From the NCBI GenBank assembly GCA_009869945.1, contig WIXG01000119.1, positions 124,001 to 188,000 on the forward strand: DNA of 64,000 nucleotides, in the 5' to 3' direction. Below, in pieces: positions 43,566 to 58,907 of this stretch. Made by a program: the position numbers and the translations under genes. Numbering within the stretch: the stretch's first letter is position 1; the number at the start of each line of letters is the position of its first letter. The notes beneath the pieces are model-generated. The model worked only from the letters and a program-made list of their open reading frames with translations. It made no database searches and was not told where the DNA came from. This DNA is from Mesaphorura yosii (Eukaryota > Arthropoda > Collembola > Poduromorpha > Tullbergiidae).

Positions 43566-46553
43566 TTAAAACATGTCAGCTACATTGGAGGGCATTTCTA
43601 CAATTTGAGTATTGTAGAATTCTTCGATATCCTTCAATGTGCGTTGGTCTTCATCAGTCACAAAGTTGATCGCGACACCTTTTCGTCCAAAGCGACCACC
43701 GCGTCCAATTCTAAGAACAAAATCAAATGCTCATGAGACTGAAATCCATGTACACATGTTTTTCAATATCACTATGATTCGCAATCAAAGGAATCAAAAC
43801 TAAAAATTCTACAATTTCAACTTGAAACCTTTCATCATAGGTGTAGCAAACATCACTGGATAAATCTTGCAGATTTACTTTTCAGGCCACTACTCACGTG
43901 ATAATCATCTGAATATTGCGCCTTAACAAAAAAGTATATTAAAGATTTCTAACAATATACCTGTGAATGTAGTTTTCACGATTGGTTGGTAAATCATAGT
44001 TAATGACCAATGAAACCTGCTGGACATCAATACCACGAGCCAACAAATCAGTGGTGATGAGAACACGACTGGAGCCGGAACGGAACTCCTTCATAATAAC
44101 TTCACGTTCTTTTTGATCCATGTCACCGTGCTGGAATAAAGATAGGGTATACACATTAGCTACAGCGGTCTATGGTATCATCATACATGATATCTATTTG
44201 AGCATAAATTTACCATAGCGGAGACGGTGTGTTCCTTCTCGCGCATTTTGTTGGTAAGCCAGTCGACCTTGCGGCGGGTGTTGCAGAAGATGACTGCTTG
44301 GGTGATGGAGAGTGTGTCGTAGAGGTCAGACAAAGTGTCCAATTTCCATTCTTCTTTTTCTACGTTCACGTAGAATTGTTTGATACCTTCCAGGGTCAAC
44401 TCTTCTTTCTTGACCAGAATGGTGACAGGTTCACGCATGAATTTTCTCGTCACCTCAAGCACGTCTGGCGGCATGGTCGCAGACAACAAAATTACTTGAG
44501 TGTCTCCGTTTAATGTTTTGAAAACCTAGACGTGAAATAAAATTCGTTGGTGGTTAGTCGTCCGCATTGCTCTTGTACAAGTTGGTAATTAGTCCGTGAA
44601 GGGATTTGCCATTTACCTTGTAGATTTGATCTTTAAATCCACGCGACAACATTTCATCGGCTTCATCAAGAACGAACATCTTAATGCAGTCGGTACGGAA
44701 TGATCGCCGACTGATCATGTCAAAGACACGTCCAGGTGTTCCAACAACGATTTGGACACCACCTTCCAATTTCCTCATGTCGTCTCGAACGTTGGTTCCT
44801 CCAATGCAGGCATGACAGGTGACTCCCATATAATCACCCAAAGCAACGACGACCTTTTGAATCTACGAATAAAAAGTACAGATTGCAATTAAAATCAAGG
44901 TACAAGGAGCCGGGTTATTGGTTACGATAGCAGTGGGCAGATTGACTAGGTTTGCTCAATCAATCTTTTAATAGGAAAATTGAAGTTAATAATGAAACAA
45001 ATGTAAACCCATATTCAATTGCAGCTGTTGGACAATCAACTGCAACGCATTGAATTGTAAGCTCTTTAATTTAGCATCATGCGCTACCAAGAAGTACATT
45101 GATTTGGGAAGCCCAAAAAATAGGATCTCGGCTATTAGATGATGCAAGACCGAAAACATAGAATGAATAGTAGTAACGGGGAAATTCATAAAATGAACCA
45201 AGGGACAAAGGGAAATCTGACTTGATTTCAAGGAATAAGGGTAAAAAAAATTGTAACGCTTATGATTTACCTGTTGAGCCAATTCGCGAGTGGGAGCCAA
45301 AATCAAAGCTTGACAATTGCGGTTGTCTGGAATAATTTGTTGCAGAATAGCGATTGAAAAAGTTGCAGTTTTTCCAGTTCCAGATTGTGCTTGAGCGATC
45401 ACGTCGTGTCCAGAAATGCATGGAATGATCGCACGTTGTTGAATAGCAGAGGGTTTCTCGAAACCATAAGCATAGATTCCGCGAAGCAAATTTTCATTCA
45501 GTTTCATCTCATCAAAACTCGTGGTAACCTTGAAAGAGAATTCAAACGCACAACATCAGAAAACATGCATATCAATTTAAATTCGCAAGCAAATCAAGCA
45601 ATCTGTGACATTGATTTACATTTACATCAAGTCAATAATCAAGGTGAGCATTGAATAACTACTTTCACTTTGGGATGCAGACAACACAAAAATCGACAAC
45701 GTAATACGCAACAAGTGTGGTCAATAAATGATCGAGCTTCGTAAACCTGACTTACTGAAGCAATTATCTCATTACTATTAATTTCATTCGTCAATCGTCA
45801 TCGTCAGTAGAGGCTATCGCGCAGTCACATTCTCACTAAATTCTCTGCTTGACCGTCTCAAAGGTCAAGGATATGGTCAGGTTCACACTAAAGTCTATTA
45901 GCCTGTGCTTTAGTCTCATTAGTCTGGTTTCTCGCATATTACAGTAGCCCATGCGTCAATCGTATTTGCTTCTAATTGTGCTACCAATAGCTACTGGAAG
46001 TGGGAAGCAATAGGCTACTTTAGTATTACATATTACATGAGAAATCAACAGTAATGCAATCTTCTAATTCACACAACGTACAATTAACGATTTGACATGC
46101 TATTCTAGTCATTTCATTGTCGTTTCCTCTTATCTGTGCCTTAATCGTTATACCATCGTCAGGAAAAAAGGAGCAATGGTAAAATGGTAAAAACAGCCTG
46201 TAGCTTATTGTCGCAGAAAACATACATACGTCATCATGCAAGATGGAATGACGATGACGTAATTCCTCTCTGCAACTGACCTTACGTAGACTTTATTAAT
46301 TTGAATGCTATGCATGCGCTAATTAAAACTGACGCGACGAGAGTGAAGATGCCCGCATAATTTGCGATAATATCCTCTTCTAAATATCTAATTGCCAATT
46401 TTGTTGGGTGCTTACCTGATCCCAGGTTGACACGATGACACCATCCGGGTCCATGCCGGCCGGTCCATCGTAGGGTTGACCCTTGTTGCCATCTTTCACT
46501 GCTGGCTCATTGTTACGACTCTCAGGTCCCCATGATTCGCTATCTCTGTTCAT
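43566..46553 (-). CDS. eIF4A: Eukaryotic initiation factor 4A (DEAD-box RNA helicase)
   Basis: Minus-strand exons 46553-46416, 45528-45271, 44862-44617, 44525-44214, 44130-43961 and 43710-43566 give 422 residues (about 400 in most animals). It is the ATP-dependent RNA helicase of the eIF4F complex that unwinds mRNA 5' UTRs in the cytosol. Motifs in order: [12 protein letters not shown] (Q motif), AQSGTGKT (93-100), [18 protein letters not shown] (198-201), [18 protein letters not shown], and [13 protein letters not shown]. The chain ends in SNVADMF, near the usual NVADLI. The N-terminal 46 residues ([17 protein letters not shown]) are longer and unconserved. [17 protein letters not shown] separates it from eIF4A3. 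Intron 1 is about 0.9 kb. No defects seen. Confidence 0.97.
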
Positions 46554-47499
46554 TATTGGGAAAATAAACTGGTTAGATCCAAGATAATGATACTACGAAA
46601 TAAATTGATCAATCAGCAAGTAAGCGGATGCAAATCCCGACACTTTTTCACTTCACTGTGTGTAAAACACAAAAGAGGCAGAGTCAGGCCGATGGACTTG
46701 TATTTGAACCTTTTCCTACTACAGCGTACGGGTTGTACTACGTTGTCTGTACGTCCTGGCCGTGCTGGGCTTCAAAATGCAAAAATGGAGGCTTGATGTA
46801 GCGCGTGTGGTCGCGTATGTAGTCTGCATGCATGCCCTTATGGAATGAACTGGGGAACTGCGCCCAGAAGAGCCCAGAACTCGTGCGTTGCCGTGCAATG
46901 TTATAGGGAACGAACGTACGGCACGGCATTAACCTTCCTTTCCCTACGCCAGGCCAGACCATTGCCAAGCACATACATATGAATGCACAGCGCACAGAAG
47001 AAAGGAACAAAAAACTCCCACCAAATTACACATCGTCTGCTTCTCAGAAAAGTACTACGACGACACGTCATTTTCAGACGAGGACAGCGGATGTCGTCAT
47101 CCTTCTTTCCTCAGCGGCAAACAGATGTCGGACCACTACAGATCGTGGCCTGGCAGTCACATTGCAACAGATTCGAGCCAACAGCCGCGAATTTGTTGGG
47201 GATGAAAACAAAGATTTCACAATTTCGATAGTTTGTTAAATTAGTGGGTTCTTGTGAAGCGGAGCGTTCTAGCAGTGATTAGTTACTGATGAGTTTAAGA
47301 GGAACGATCTACCGACCATACTCTCCTAGACTAGCCAACTAAATCGAAGTTCCAGACGCATTGAGTGTGGCAGGTAAGCCTGATCAGATTGTGCCAGAAC
47401 GGTTGACTGAACCTTGAAATTGGCCTAATTAATGGACAGATATTCGTGTGGCAAGATTCTGGAGTTCATAACGGAACGTCAAGGAGTCAAAGAGAAAAT
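46554..47499. other. Divergent promoter region, eIF4A and coiled-coil gene
   Basis: Spacer between two divergent genes. Overlapping open frames at 46979-47239 have no recognisable product. A donor-like GGCAG/GTAAGCC near 47370 may end a non-coding first exon of the downstream gene. Confidence 0.4.
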
Positions 47500-48384
47500 A
47501 TGGACAAGGTGAACGAAGCAGATATCAGTGTCTTCAATGAGGTCAAAGAACACAATGTAAGGACCTAAACCTTGATTTGATAATGGCATGGATCTGTCAA
47601 ACTTATTCCTCAACTGTTTATTATCATTACATGTACAGGACAAGAAGTTCCAGTCACTTTTAACGACGAGAGAGCTTCTGGAGACTAGCATTCGACAAGA
47701 AAGACTTCAAAATGAATCGATCATATGGGACATCAAACACTTTGAAGGTACTGCAACATGCAATTGCGATTCTGTTCCTGCCAGTTTGACAACCCGTGTT
47801 TACAAGCGGTAATGTTTGACTGGCGTTTCTTTTTTGCCTTCCAGGAAGCAACAATGTCTCCAGAGACAAAAATTTATTGGAGTGCCAAGACTTGGATGAA
47901 CTGACTCATCAGAATGAAGGCTTGAAGGAACAAATTGCTAACATGGAGAGTCAATTAGATTTAGCAGACTTGAATATTACTGTAGCTGGGTGAGTTTTGC
48001 GATTCTTGACAGCGAAAATGGTGAAGAGAATTTTAAATTGATCAGTGTCGCATATTTGTAGCATCGACCTAGGTGAAGACATTCGCATTTCCAGCCAAAA
48101 GGCATCCTCGCGTCAAATGGAGGGCAACGTGAGCTTCATAATTTAAAGGAATTTCGAGTTACTGGGCAGTCAAATATGGTAAACATTTTCAGGATTCTGA
48201 CAGACAGGATAAATTAAGAAGTCTTCGACAAATGTCTGCTAATCTGCAGAAGGAAATTGCTCGAATTGAAAACTTGATCTCAGAACTTGGGTCTGCTACA
48301 TCAAATATTCAACCAATCGATCTGGATGAAATTGGTGTTCTGTTAAGTTTGGCGAGTACCACAGGCGCGGCCAAGAGCTGGTAA
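47500..48384 (+). CDS. Unrecognised coiled-coil protein, 189 residues
   Basis: Five exons, 47500-47556, 47639-47747, 47845-47989, 48062-48128 and 48193-48384, join in phase to 189 residues from MDKVNEADISVFNEV to AAKSW. The real splice sites, phase agreement and a poly(A) signal after the stop make it a true gene. The chain is rich in Glu, Gln, Leu, Asn and Ser, with heptad-like runs such as LLETSIRQERLQNES, LTHQNEGLKEQIANMESQL and LRQMSANLQKEIARIENL. It has no signal peptide and no membrane segment. The length and layout (two helical coils with a short C-terminal part) are reminiscent of small kinetochore or tethering-complex subunits, but I recognise no family and assign no function. Confidence 0.8.
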
Positions 48385-48574
48385 AAAGATTCCTCTTCAG
48401 CGTGCAGCTTCTCGAAGTTACTACTTCATGTTTTCCCAATTGAATTCGTTTCAATCCGTTGAACCCGTTTTTGTTCATACTGTTAAGTTAATTTTAATTG
48501 TAAACATGCTTCTATCCGTTCATTTCAAGTTGAATTGTAGCGTGTCCCATTTGTTGTTTGGTGATACAGTCTAA

Positions 48575-48580
48575 AATAAA
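48575..48580 (+). promoter_or_regulatory. Poly(A) signal AATAAA of the coiled-coil gene
   Basis: AATAAA lies about 190 bases after the stop of the coiled-coil gene. Confidence 0.6.
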
Positions 48581-49447
48581 TACATTGAACCGTTGCAGTT
48601 ATTTTATTCTTTCATAATAAACGTTAGCGAGATGATTCTACAGATATTTTTTGTAACAAATATTTTATGTGTGAATAGTTTGTAGTTTCACTTTAGTTTG
48701 TATCGCGCCAACGACTCAGCATCAGCAGCACTAGCTAGAGACTCAAATAACATAACAGGTATAAATCATGAATAAATTCTGTTTTATAGTCAGAGGCAAG
48801 AATAAAAAGTGATAACTCCTAGTCAGGATAAATTAACCACGAGTAAAAGGAAGGTCAAAGTAAAGAAAATTAAAGCAATTAAAAGAAAGGAGAAAAGCTT
48901 TCGGCTTGCGTTCCATTTAGGTCAGGCCCTACAGGATTGTTCTACATTACTCAACTTAGGTTTTATCACAAGGTTTGTTAGTTACATTAAAATCACATTT
49001 GTAGTTCAAAAATATGTTAAACTAAAATATATGAAAATTTACCCTTACAAAATGAGTAACGCGTGAGTGTGTCACGTTCCATTGAATTAATTACTTCTCA
49101 TAGCTCGTTTCCTGTTCTATTCTTAAAGCGAGTTATGTTGCCCTCCATAGGATAGAAAGCACCAAAATGTAATTGGTCACCAAATAATAACACGGAATTA
49201 CCAGACCATCGCCTACAATATAATTGAATATTGAAGTAGCAAGTAGCTATATTCGAGAGTTGGAGTTTTGAAAAATATTATTCTATCAGTTTCACAACAG
49301 TGCAGTAACGCAGAGCTGTCAAAAAGAAATTTACGTTGAACTTTCTTTAGCAAGATTGGGATTTGTTAACATGTAGCTAGTGCTAACTCTAACAATTTGA
49401 CTATAACTTCAGTTTGATTGGGATTTTGACGTTTACACGTTCACCTT
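48581..49447. other. Spacer between convergent coiled-coil and ACSL genes
   Basis: AT-rich sequence holding the 3' ends of two convergent genes. The lysine-rich open frame at 48809-49066 has no ATG of good context and no known motif. Confidence 0.5.
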
Positions 49448-52272
<2,825 letters not shown>

Positions 52273-55200
52273 CTTTCAAAATGACTAAGAATTTGATACC
52301 TGGTGAAAGAAAAGAAGTTTATTGGATTAGGAGAATTTGTGCTCCGCTTCAGCGAAAAGAACTTTTATACAAACTGCTTGCTTCAATGGACGACTCAATC
52401 ATCTGGCTCAAATAGTTTACAATAGGCAGGAGGAATGAAATGCGCCATAGTTTTTACGACTTTCCACAAAACCATGTAGCCTAAAATTATAATTAAGGTT
52501 GCGTCGCTCTCCACTTCAATGACAGATTATTCTGCGAGCGCTGATAAAGCCGTTTCGCGTGCACATTATCATGAGTTCATGCAGAATTTGATTTCATAAT
52601 CCAGGCAATTGTTCAACTCAATTGGGCGTTTGAAGTGAGCTTACAGCTTAACGAATAACGATCCATAGCCTAAGTGATGATACACAAAATTGTCCATGCT
52701 TTTCCTACTAAAATGTCAAACGCATCAGTCGACTTGAGTTCCAAATTCAAGGTTCAAGTGAATTCTAGCTGTTGGACGTAGAAAGAAATCATTTGGCCGG
52801 TATCTACAATGCCCGTGTGCACGTGACGTGCTTGCAAATGTTTCAGTTAAACTGGAAACTTGGAATGTAATGAAACAATCCCTCCCGTACAACCCACACC
52901 AGAATGACTAACTCAAGAACAGATTATTCGAATTATCGGACTTGCTAGGCATTCATGTTTTTTTCAGAGCGAACAGGCTGATACACAGACGCATTTACTA
53001 AATTTGCTTGTCACCAATCAAGGGACAATCAGCAAGGCTAGAATACCTTGAAATTAAAAATACACGATATACTCAGAAGACGAAGACATCAGTTCAAAGC
53101 GCGTTTAGGAAAGAAGAACTTCGAAAATTACGAGCCGTGCACCGGTGTACTGTTGTTTGGTCCTAATTGAAACTTGTGCGGCATCAGCTCAGTTTGGTAA
53201 GTTTGGCAAGTGGCAACTGCTTATTGGCTACTGTTGACTGTTACCGCGGTCATTCAAATTAATAAATAATGAACGTATTGAGTATTGGCTTCGCTTTTCA
53301 CCGTTTCACCTCCTTTTCCATGTTTGCGAAAATTTCCTAATGGATATATAACAGAGACAGCGGAATAGACACACGCAATTGGTCAGGTCGCAAAAGCGAA
53401 ATTGAGCACACAACTAAAAGAAATCAATACTAGGGCGAGAACAAAGCCGCACTTATTAAAACATTCATTTTATAGTTCCTCGCTTCAGATGAAGGGCAGG
53501 GGCCATTGGAAATGAATTATCGAATGCCACTTGGAAATTGGGATACGAGTACAGCGATGGAATGCAATGCACCTGGCTCAAGTCTGAGCAAATAAACCTC
53601 ATATCCTTCCTTCGGTGTTCTGCAAGAAATGCACCAGTTTGTAGGTTTAGTCAACTTGGCTATTGTCTCAACTGGGAAATTGCGCTTGACGTATGTCAAC
53701 TTGTCCAGTGAGTCCAGTCCCACGGCAGATCAAATCTGCGCAAATCTGTGTGGAGGAGGATGTCTCATACCACTGCAATGCAAAATGGAGTGCAAGTAGA
53801 AGCAACCAAAGTGTTGCGTCTTTGGTTCAGGGCTGGAAATATTTTCAGAACCTCTCTTGCGCATTTGTTACGACCTAGTCTGTAGTCACGCCACCCTGAA
53901 ACCAAATATGTGAAGGACTCGCTCAGCATGTAGTGTTACTGCGCTTTTGTGAACGTGTTTATATTTACCACCATACGATCCCATGCCACAATGCGTTAAA
54001 CTCCTTACCGCAAAAAATTATGCAACTGTTCAAATGTGTACGAGACAGTCGGCAGTTAAGGAAGCTAGTGTCTTTGTCGTGTAGTGTTAGCAAATTGCGA
54101 ATCAAATCCTGCCAACAGAGTACATGAGGAAAATGACTCACTTCTGCATCACGCGAATCACGCCACAATTTGCGTCCTTAATTACTCACGCTGGAAATGA
54201 TGTGCAACTAGAGGACTAAAGCCAATGATTTGTCGTGTCTAGTCCAGTCATTAAAACTGAAAGTGGCTGTGGAGAATTGTACCGGGTTATGGAAAAATAC
54301 GCTATTATGTTCATAAGGATCACAAGTTTCACAAGTCAAATGATTGATGTCAACAGCCAATATATCACAAACAAGGGTCAAGGCAAAGAATCATCTGCAA
54401 TGTTGTAATCTTATTTTACGCCTGATTTCTGACTTGACGCTTACTAACAGCAATCTCTCGATACGAGTCATTACAGGCGTCATTACAAGATATTCCCGTT
54501 CAACTTTACAGCAGGGCACGGGCACGGCACACCGCAAGATAAGGTTTTTACTTACTTTTTACTATGTCTAGACTGACTCACTCTCAGTGTAAACAAGGAA
54601 CTACGAGAATGACGAGAACGACCCTTGAATGCGCAGAACATTGGAATACAGTGCAGTAAGTGTTAATGAATTATGATAATCGTTAAGTTGATATTCAGAG
54701 AGGTAAAGGAATTGTCGACGGTTGAATATTGAATAATGGATTTCAAACAATAATTGAGAGATTCTGCAAAATGGAATAAAGGATAACACGATGAAATCGC
54801 TAACTTACCGATAATACCGAAGTAGCTGCCTCAATTCCCGTTCGGTTAAACCAGCCGATTCTCAATCACAATCAAAAAAGTGTTCTAGCAAGTTCACAAT
54901 GCGCTGTGAGAAAGTTATCTATCACAATAACCTAATCTTGCCTTAATCGATTGTCCTCTTGTAAATTGCGTTCTAGGAGATGATTGTTTTACCCGCGAAA
55001 GTAAGTACAAGTCAAGAGTAAAATGCTCTGGAGAAAAGAATGACAGCACTGGTTAGGACTTCGAGTGAAATGCGATAATAAAAGTGCGATCGGAAGAAGC
55101 TTGGTCTGAATTTAAATTAAAGAATTTGCAAGTCTATCAACAAATAGCACGACACAAGTACGCGGATCTCAAGTTAACTTCACTCACATGCACTGCAGTA

Positions 55201-55887
55201 AGTTTCGTTGTGGCTCTAGGGCTCCAGCCGTTGAAGTACAGTACAACTGATGATACCAACAGTTCCACAATGCTTGACTCGGTCTGCCTCGGTAGAATTT
55301 CGCAAAATTTATGCTGGGTTTGCGAACTTTGTGGGAGGAAACTTCCACTACGCACTTTACTATGTACTCTGGCACTTGCTTGTCGTCTATTTATGTTGTA
55401 CGGGTACATAAAATTGTCGCAAGGCTTTAATATTAATGTGAATTTAATAGTTTATATGCGAATAATGAAATTTCGTTCAGCACCTCACTGCTCTGTTTAT
55501 TTTTATTACCAACTCTGGGTCTGGAATACGAATACAAATACAGTAGAGCATTCGACTATTGTGCTCTGGGCATCTGTACTCCAATGAATGAACAGATGAA
55601 ACCGAATTCACGCTAGCGTACAGATTCTCAGCTCGTCAATGAACACGTAAAATTCAAGCCAAGCAATAAAACACCATGTGCTCATGCCCACTCTCGCTTT
55701 CAGTTGATTCAGTTCAACACTGACAAAACTTACGCATTACGTGGATATGTGATATGTGGACATTATTGCTATGTAAGTGGACCTCGAGTGGGATCTCAAA
55801 CCAAATCACAAGAACGACTTACGAGGTCACCTGCCTTGTAATGACTGCCGCGCTTCGTTGTACACGATTGTTATTCTGATTTTTTGT
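52273..55887. other. Gene-poor stretch upstream of ACSL
   Basis: About 3.6 kb with no exon I can support. It probably contains the ACSL promoter and non-coding 5' exons. The longest open frame (55084-55587 plus) has no ATG at its start and a non-protein-like composition. Confidence 0.45.
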
Positions 55888-56283
55888 TCAACTGACCAGG
55901 GAACTATGCGAACTGTTTTTGAGCAAATTTTCGCGAACACAATTTTTACACTCTTTCGGGTCAGTAATGACTCGCGACTTCCGGCAAACCATTATCTCGC
56001 AAGTCAAAATCCCCCTACCACAACACCATTGCGTATCCCCCTTGGGGGTTAGTGGCAGGGGGATTATGTTGTAGATTCGTTCAAAAGTAAGCAGATTCAT
56101 ATAAGGAAATTCCCGTGCGAAACTTGTAAGCCATGCGAACTTTAAAATTCCATTGTGCAACAAGATCGTAAAAACCGGTGTGTTTGCCGGAAGTCGCGAG
56201 TCATTACTGACCCGAAAGAGTGTAAAAATTGTGTTCGCGAAAATTTGCTCAAAAACAGTTCGCATAGCTCCCTGGTCAGTTGA
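55888..56283. mobile_element. Foldback element with 102-base inverted arms
   Basis: The left arm 55888-55989 and right arm 56182-56283 are inverted copies with a single clear mismatch (GGGAACTATGCG against GGGAGCTATGCG). Both start TCAACTGACCAGGGA at the outer ends. Between them lies a second nested hairpin: ATCCCCCTACCAC at 56009-56021 pairs with 56052-56064 (one mismatch), and its tip CCCCCTTGGGGG is itself palindromic. The symmetry makes the same peptide (starting MRTVFEQIFANT) appear on both strands; it is not a gene. There is no transposase, so it is a non-autonomous foldback or MITE. I see no clear target-site duplication. Confidence 0.8.
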
Positions 56284-57074
56284 GTCAATTCAGGATTGTT
56301 GGAGAAGTGGCTTACTGGGCGATGATAAACACATGACTAACAGACGAGATACCACGAATGCGAATGCTGTGCGACGACATGATAATGACATAGCACCGCA
56401 AAATCGTTGCAGAGTACAGGAAGAGAAACACTGCACGCGAAGTTTAATAATTTTCAATTGTCAAGGTCATCACATCACGTACGGATAGTTTAAGATTTGG
56501 GCATTCGAGTATGCGCTGTGTTTTGGTCTGCATAATACCATTCCTCGATTATGGGCAGGCACAACTTTCGCAATTAAAAAGTAAAGATCACGTAAATTGT
56601 GTGCACGAGAAGGAAATAGATTGTATGCACAACGACAGTGAATGCAAAATTATGTAATTTAACAGCCTCAGTTCGTTTCTGCATCAAGGCTTGACCAGAA
56701 GACCAGATCAAGTTCATTTCATACGTATACGAACGCGATTAAAATGCGAGAACTTGTTTGAATATGACAGTGGTACACAAGAGGAATTCAATGTAATGAG
56801 CATTATCTGTTTACCTTACGATTATGGACATTCATTAAATTCTTCAGCACAAAAGAAGGAGACCTTTACACATATCAATGCTGACGGCCTTGACTTGGTT
56901 CCTGTATTCGCGGCTGCAGCTCATTGGGCTCACCCTGCACATGAGATGGTACGAACTACTCCATTACGTAATTCGAAAACTTCAATTCAAGATCGCTGGT
57001 GGCAGATGCATTTATTTTGTGATATTTCTATCATTTCTTGCACCCTTGCACGAAACAAGTACAAGTCAAATTAG
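56284..57074. other. Spacer between foldback element and 57 kb gene
   Basis: No supported exon. The open frames at 56691-57074 do not start with good context or show motifs. The right end is the 3' flank of the minus-strand gene at 57075. Confidence 0.4.
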
Positions 57075-57861
57075 TTAATGCCAATCAACAATATAACAGT
57101 AACATCCTCCGCAATGTGTTGTGCAGTGATCCATGCACATGTCCCCGGTCCCACTGCGCCCGTGCTCGTCAATATGAAACACAACTTTTATGAGCAGGTT
57201 TCTGTCCAGTTCAGGTGGGACAGAATCAGCAAACTTGGTAATGTTCGCTCGAACTCCAGCTGGCGTCGTCTCGTAGCCCGATATGTTTGTGATCCGGCGC
57301 ATGCGACGCAAACCAAATACGTACTCGAGGCCCAACGACTTTAATTCAGCGTGCAAGTCAGCAATAAAGCCTGCGTCTGGATCCGGCTCAGCGTCATCAG
57401 TTGCCACGAATTCGATTGGTTCAATGGCACCAGCTGTCTCATTACCAGACACAAATGCCCACGTGCGTGGAACCACAAATCTTTTCTTTTCAAATTCAAA
57501 CGAGTTCCAATACTTTACGTCAACTGGGGACGCCACGTTGTCTGGAAATTTCAAATGATCGTACAATCCTGTGAAGTTAGATAGCATGTTGGTAGAATTT
57601 ACCTATCACATTCCATGGGATCGCTACACTGAGAGAATGGTCCTCACGCACGGATTCCACCAAAATCTCATTAGGGCCCAGCTCGAAATGACGATGATTT
57701 ATAATCAGTGCAAATTTTTCACAAGCGCTATGCTTAACAAATATTTTCCCCAGCTGGTCAATTGCGTCGGTGGCTTTCGTTGCATTGAAAATTGGAACCG
57801 CCTCCGACAGATCTGGAACTTTGTTGTAGAAGTTAGGAGAAAATGTCGTAGTTAACGCCAT
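57075..57861 (-). CDS. Unrecognised 250-residue protein, possibly horizontally acquired
   Basis: Two minus-strand pieces, 57861-57603 and 57568-57075, join in phase across a putative 34-base intron (57602-57569, GTAAAT...TTCACAG), giving 250 residues. The ATG has good context (AAAATGG). Visible parts: FALIINHRHFELGPNE around 50-65, VVPRTWAFVSGN and IEPIEFVATDD in the middle, and a Cys/His cluster near the end with spacing C-x3-C-x3-C-x2-C-x-C (CMDHC, HCGGCYC). There is no signal peptide or membrane segment. From memory this layout (an LLHRHF-like motif, a TxW segment, a terminal cysteine cluster) resembles uncharacterised fungal or bacterial proteins, which with the near-absence of introns hints at transfer. 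That is unverified. Alternatively the 34 bases mark a frameshift and this is a decaying gene. Confidence 0.65.
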
Positions 57862-58907
57862 TTTAGGAAATCTTGCGATTATTTCTTGTGACTCTCAGTT
57901 TACCGATTCCTCCAAGAAACTGAACTAGGCTCATAAATGTGAAAATCGCTCTTTTAAATCCTAAACAGGCGAAAATGTCATCATGCGTCGTTGAAATTTC
58001 AAGCAGCTTATCCGGCTCGAAAATTAACGCTAAGATTCGCAAAAGCGGTGCATAATCATGAAGTTTTTAGCTTGAGCTTAGGATTTTACTCATGGAGTAA
58101 GCAGCTATAGCCGAATAGTACAATGCCTCCGCATGCCTCCCTGGTGCTTGTGTGGTTTTGGTACAAAAATATATTTCCAGGGAACTCACTATATATTCCT
58201 CGATGCCCTTTGCGACCTAGCGAGGCTTGAGGTGGCGGAAATCCAGGTTAAAGTCGGAACAATACAGAAGTTATGTTGTGCTAGAGCGCAGATAAAAGTG
58301 CCTGAACCAGGCACAATGACATTACGGTGCCACACAAAATTGAATTGTTCGCCTAATAGTAATTTCACAGATGATTTCATCCTCATAAAATTACTAAATA
58401 CGACAACATGCGATTACACATCTGTCATCCTCAAGGTCCTTCCAGTACTAACACAAGTACAAAATTAGAGGAAGAGATGCGAAAAAATCATGCAACACTT
58501 GTTAAATAACGTCCAGAAGAAGTACGCATGACATCATTGATTGTGAGCTGGGGCAATTGTCTCACGTAATGAACTAAAGAACTTAATGACTGAAAATGAT
58601 GCTGCATGTAAAACGCTTCTGCGATCTGCAGGCTGACGAGATGTGTTACTCGTGATTTATGAAAAACGCTTTCAGTTGTACGAGCATCAGGATAAGGATG
58701 AGGTCAATTAATAGCTTCAATTCTGAAGCTTCATGTTCATGAACGCGTACAATGCAAACTCTTGTAGATTTCTTATGTAAACAAACCCCGTACGCTGATC
58801 ATTAAGATGATGGTTTAATTGAATATGAAATGTTCAGCGCCAGTATTATCAGAGCTTGCGTGCCGGTTGGTTAACCTTAAATTAGTTTCTCTTCGAAGTA
58901 GAAGACC
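57862..58907. other. Divergent spacer between the 57 kb gene and the P450
   Basis: No supported exon. The open frame 58133-58468 has no recognisable domain. Promoters of both neighbours are expected here. Confidence 0.45.

Noticed and set aside
46979..47239. Two overlapping open frames between eIF4A and the coiled-coil gene
   Set aside because: Neither resembles a known protein; they sit in a divergent promoter region.
55084..55587. 167-residue open frame on plus
   Set aside because: It begins with GTG, lacks an early ATG and shows no protein-family motif; likely chance.
55777..56265. Open frames on both strands that share the peptide start MRTVFEQIFANT
   Set aside because: They are the two strands of the 102-base inverted arms of the foldback element, not genes.
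58133..58468. 111-residue open frame on plus before the P450
   Set aside because: No domain, signal peptide or splice support; likely chance.
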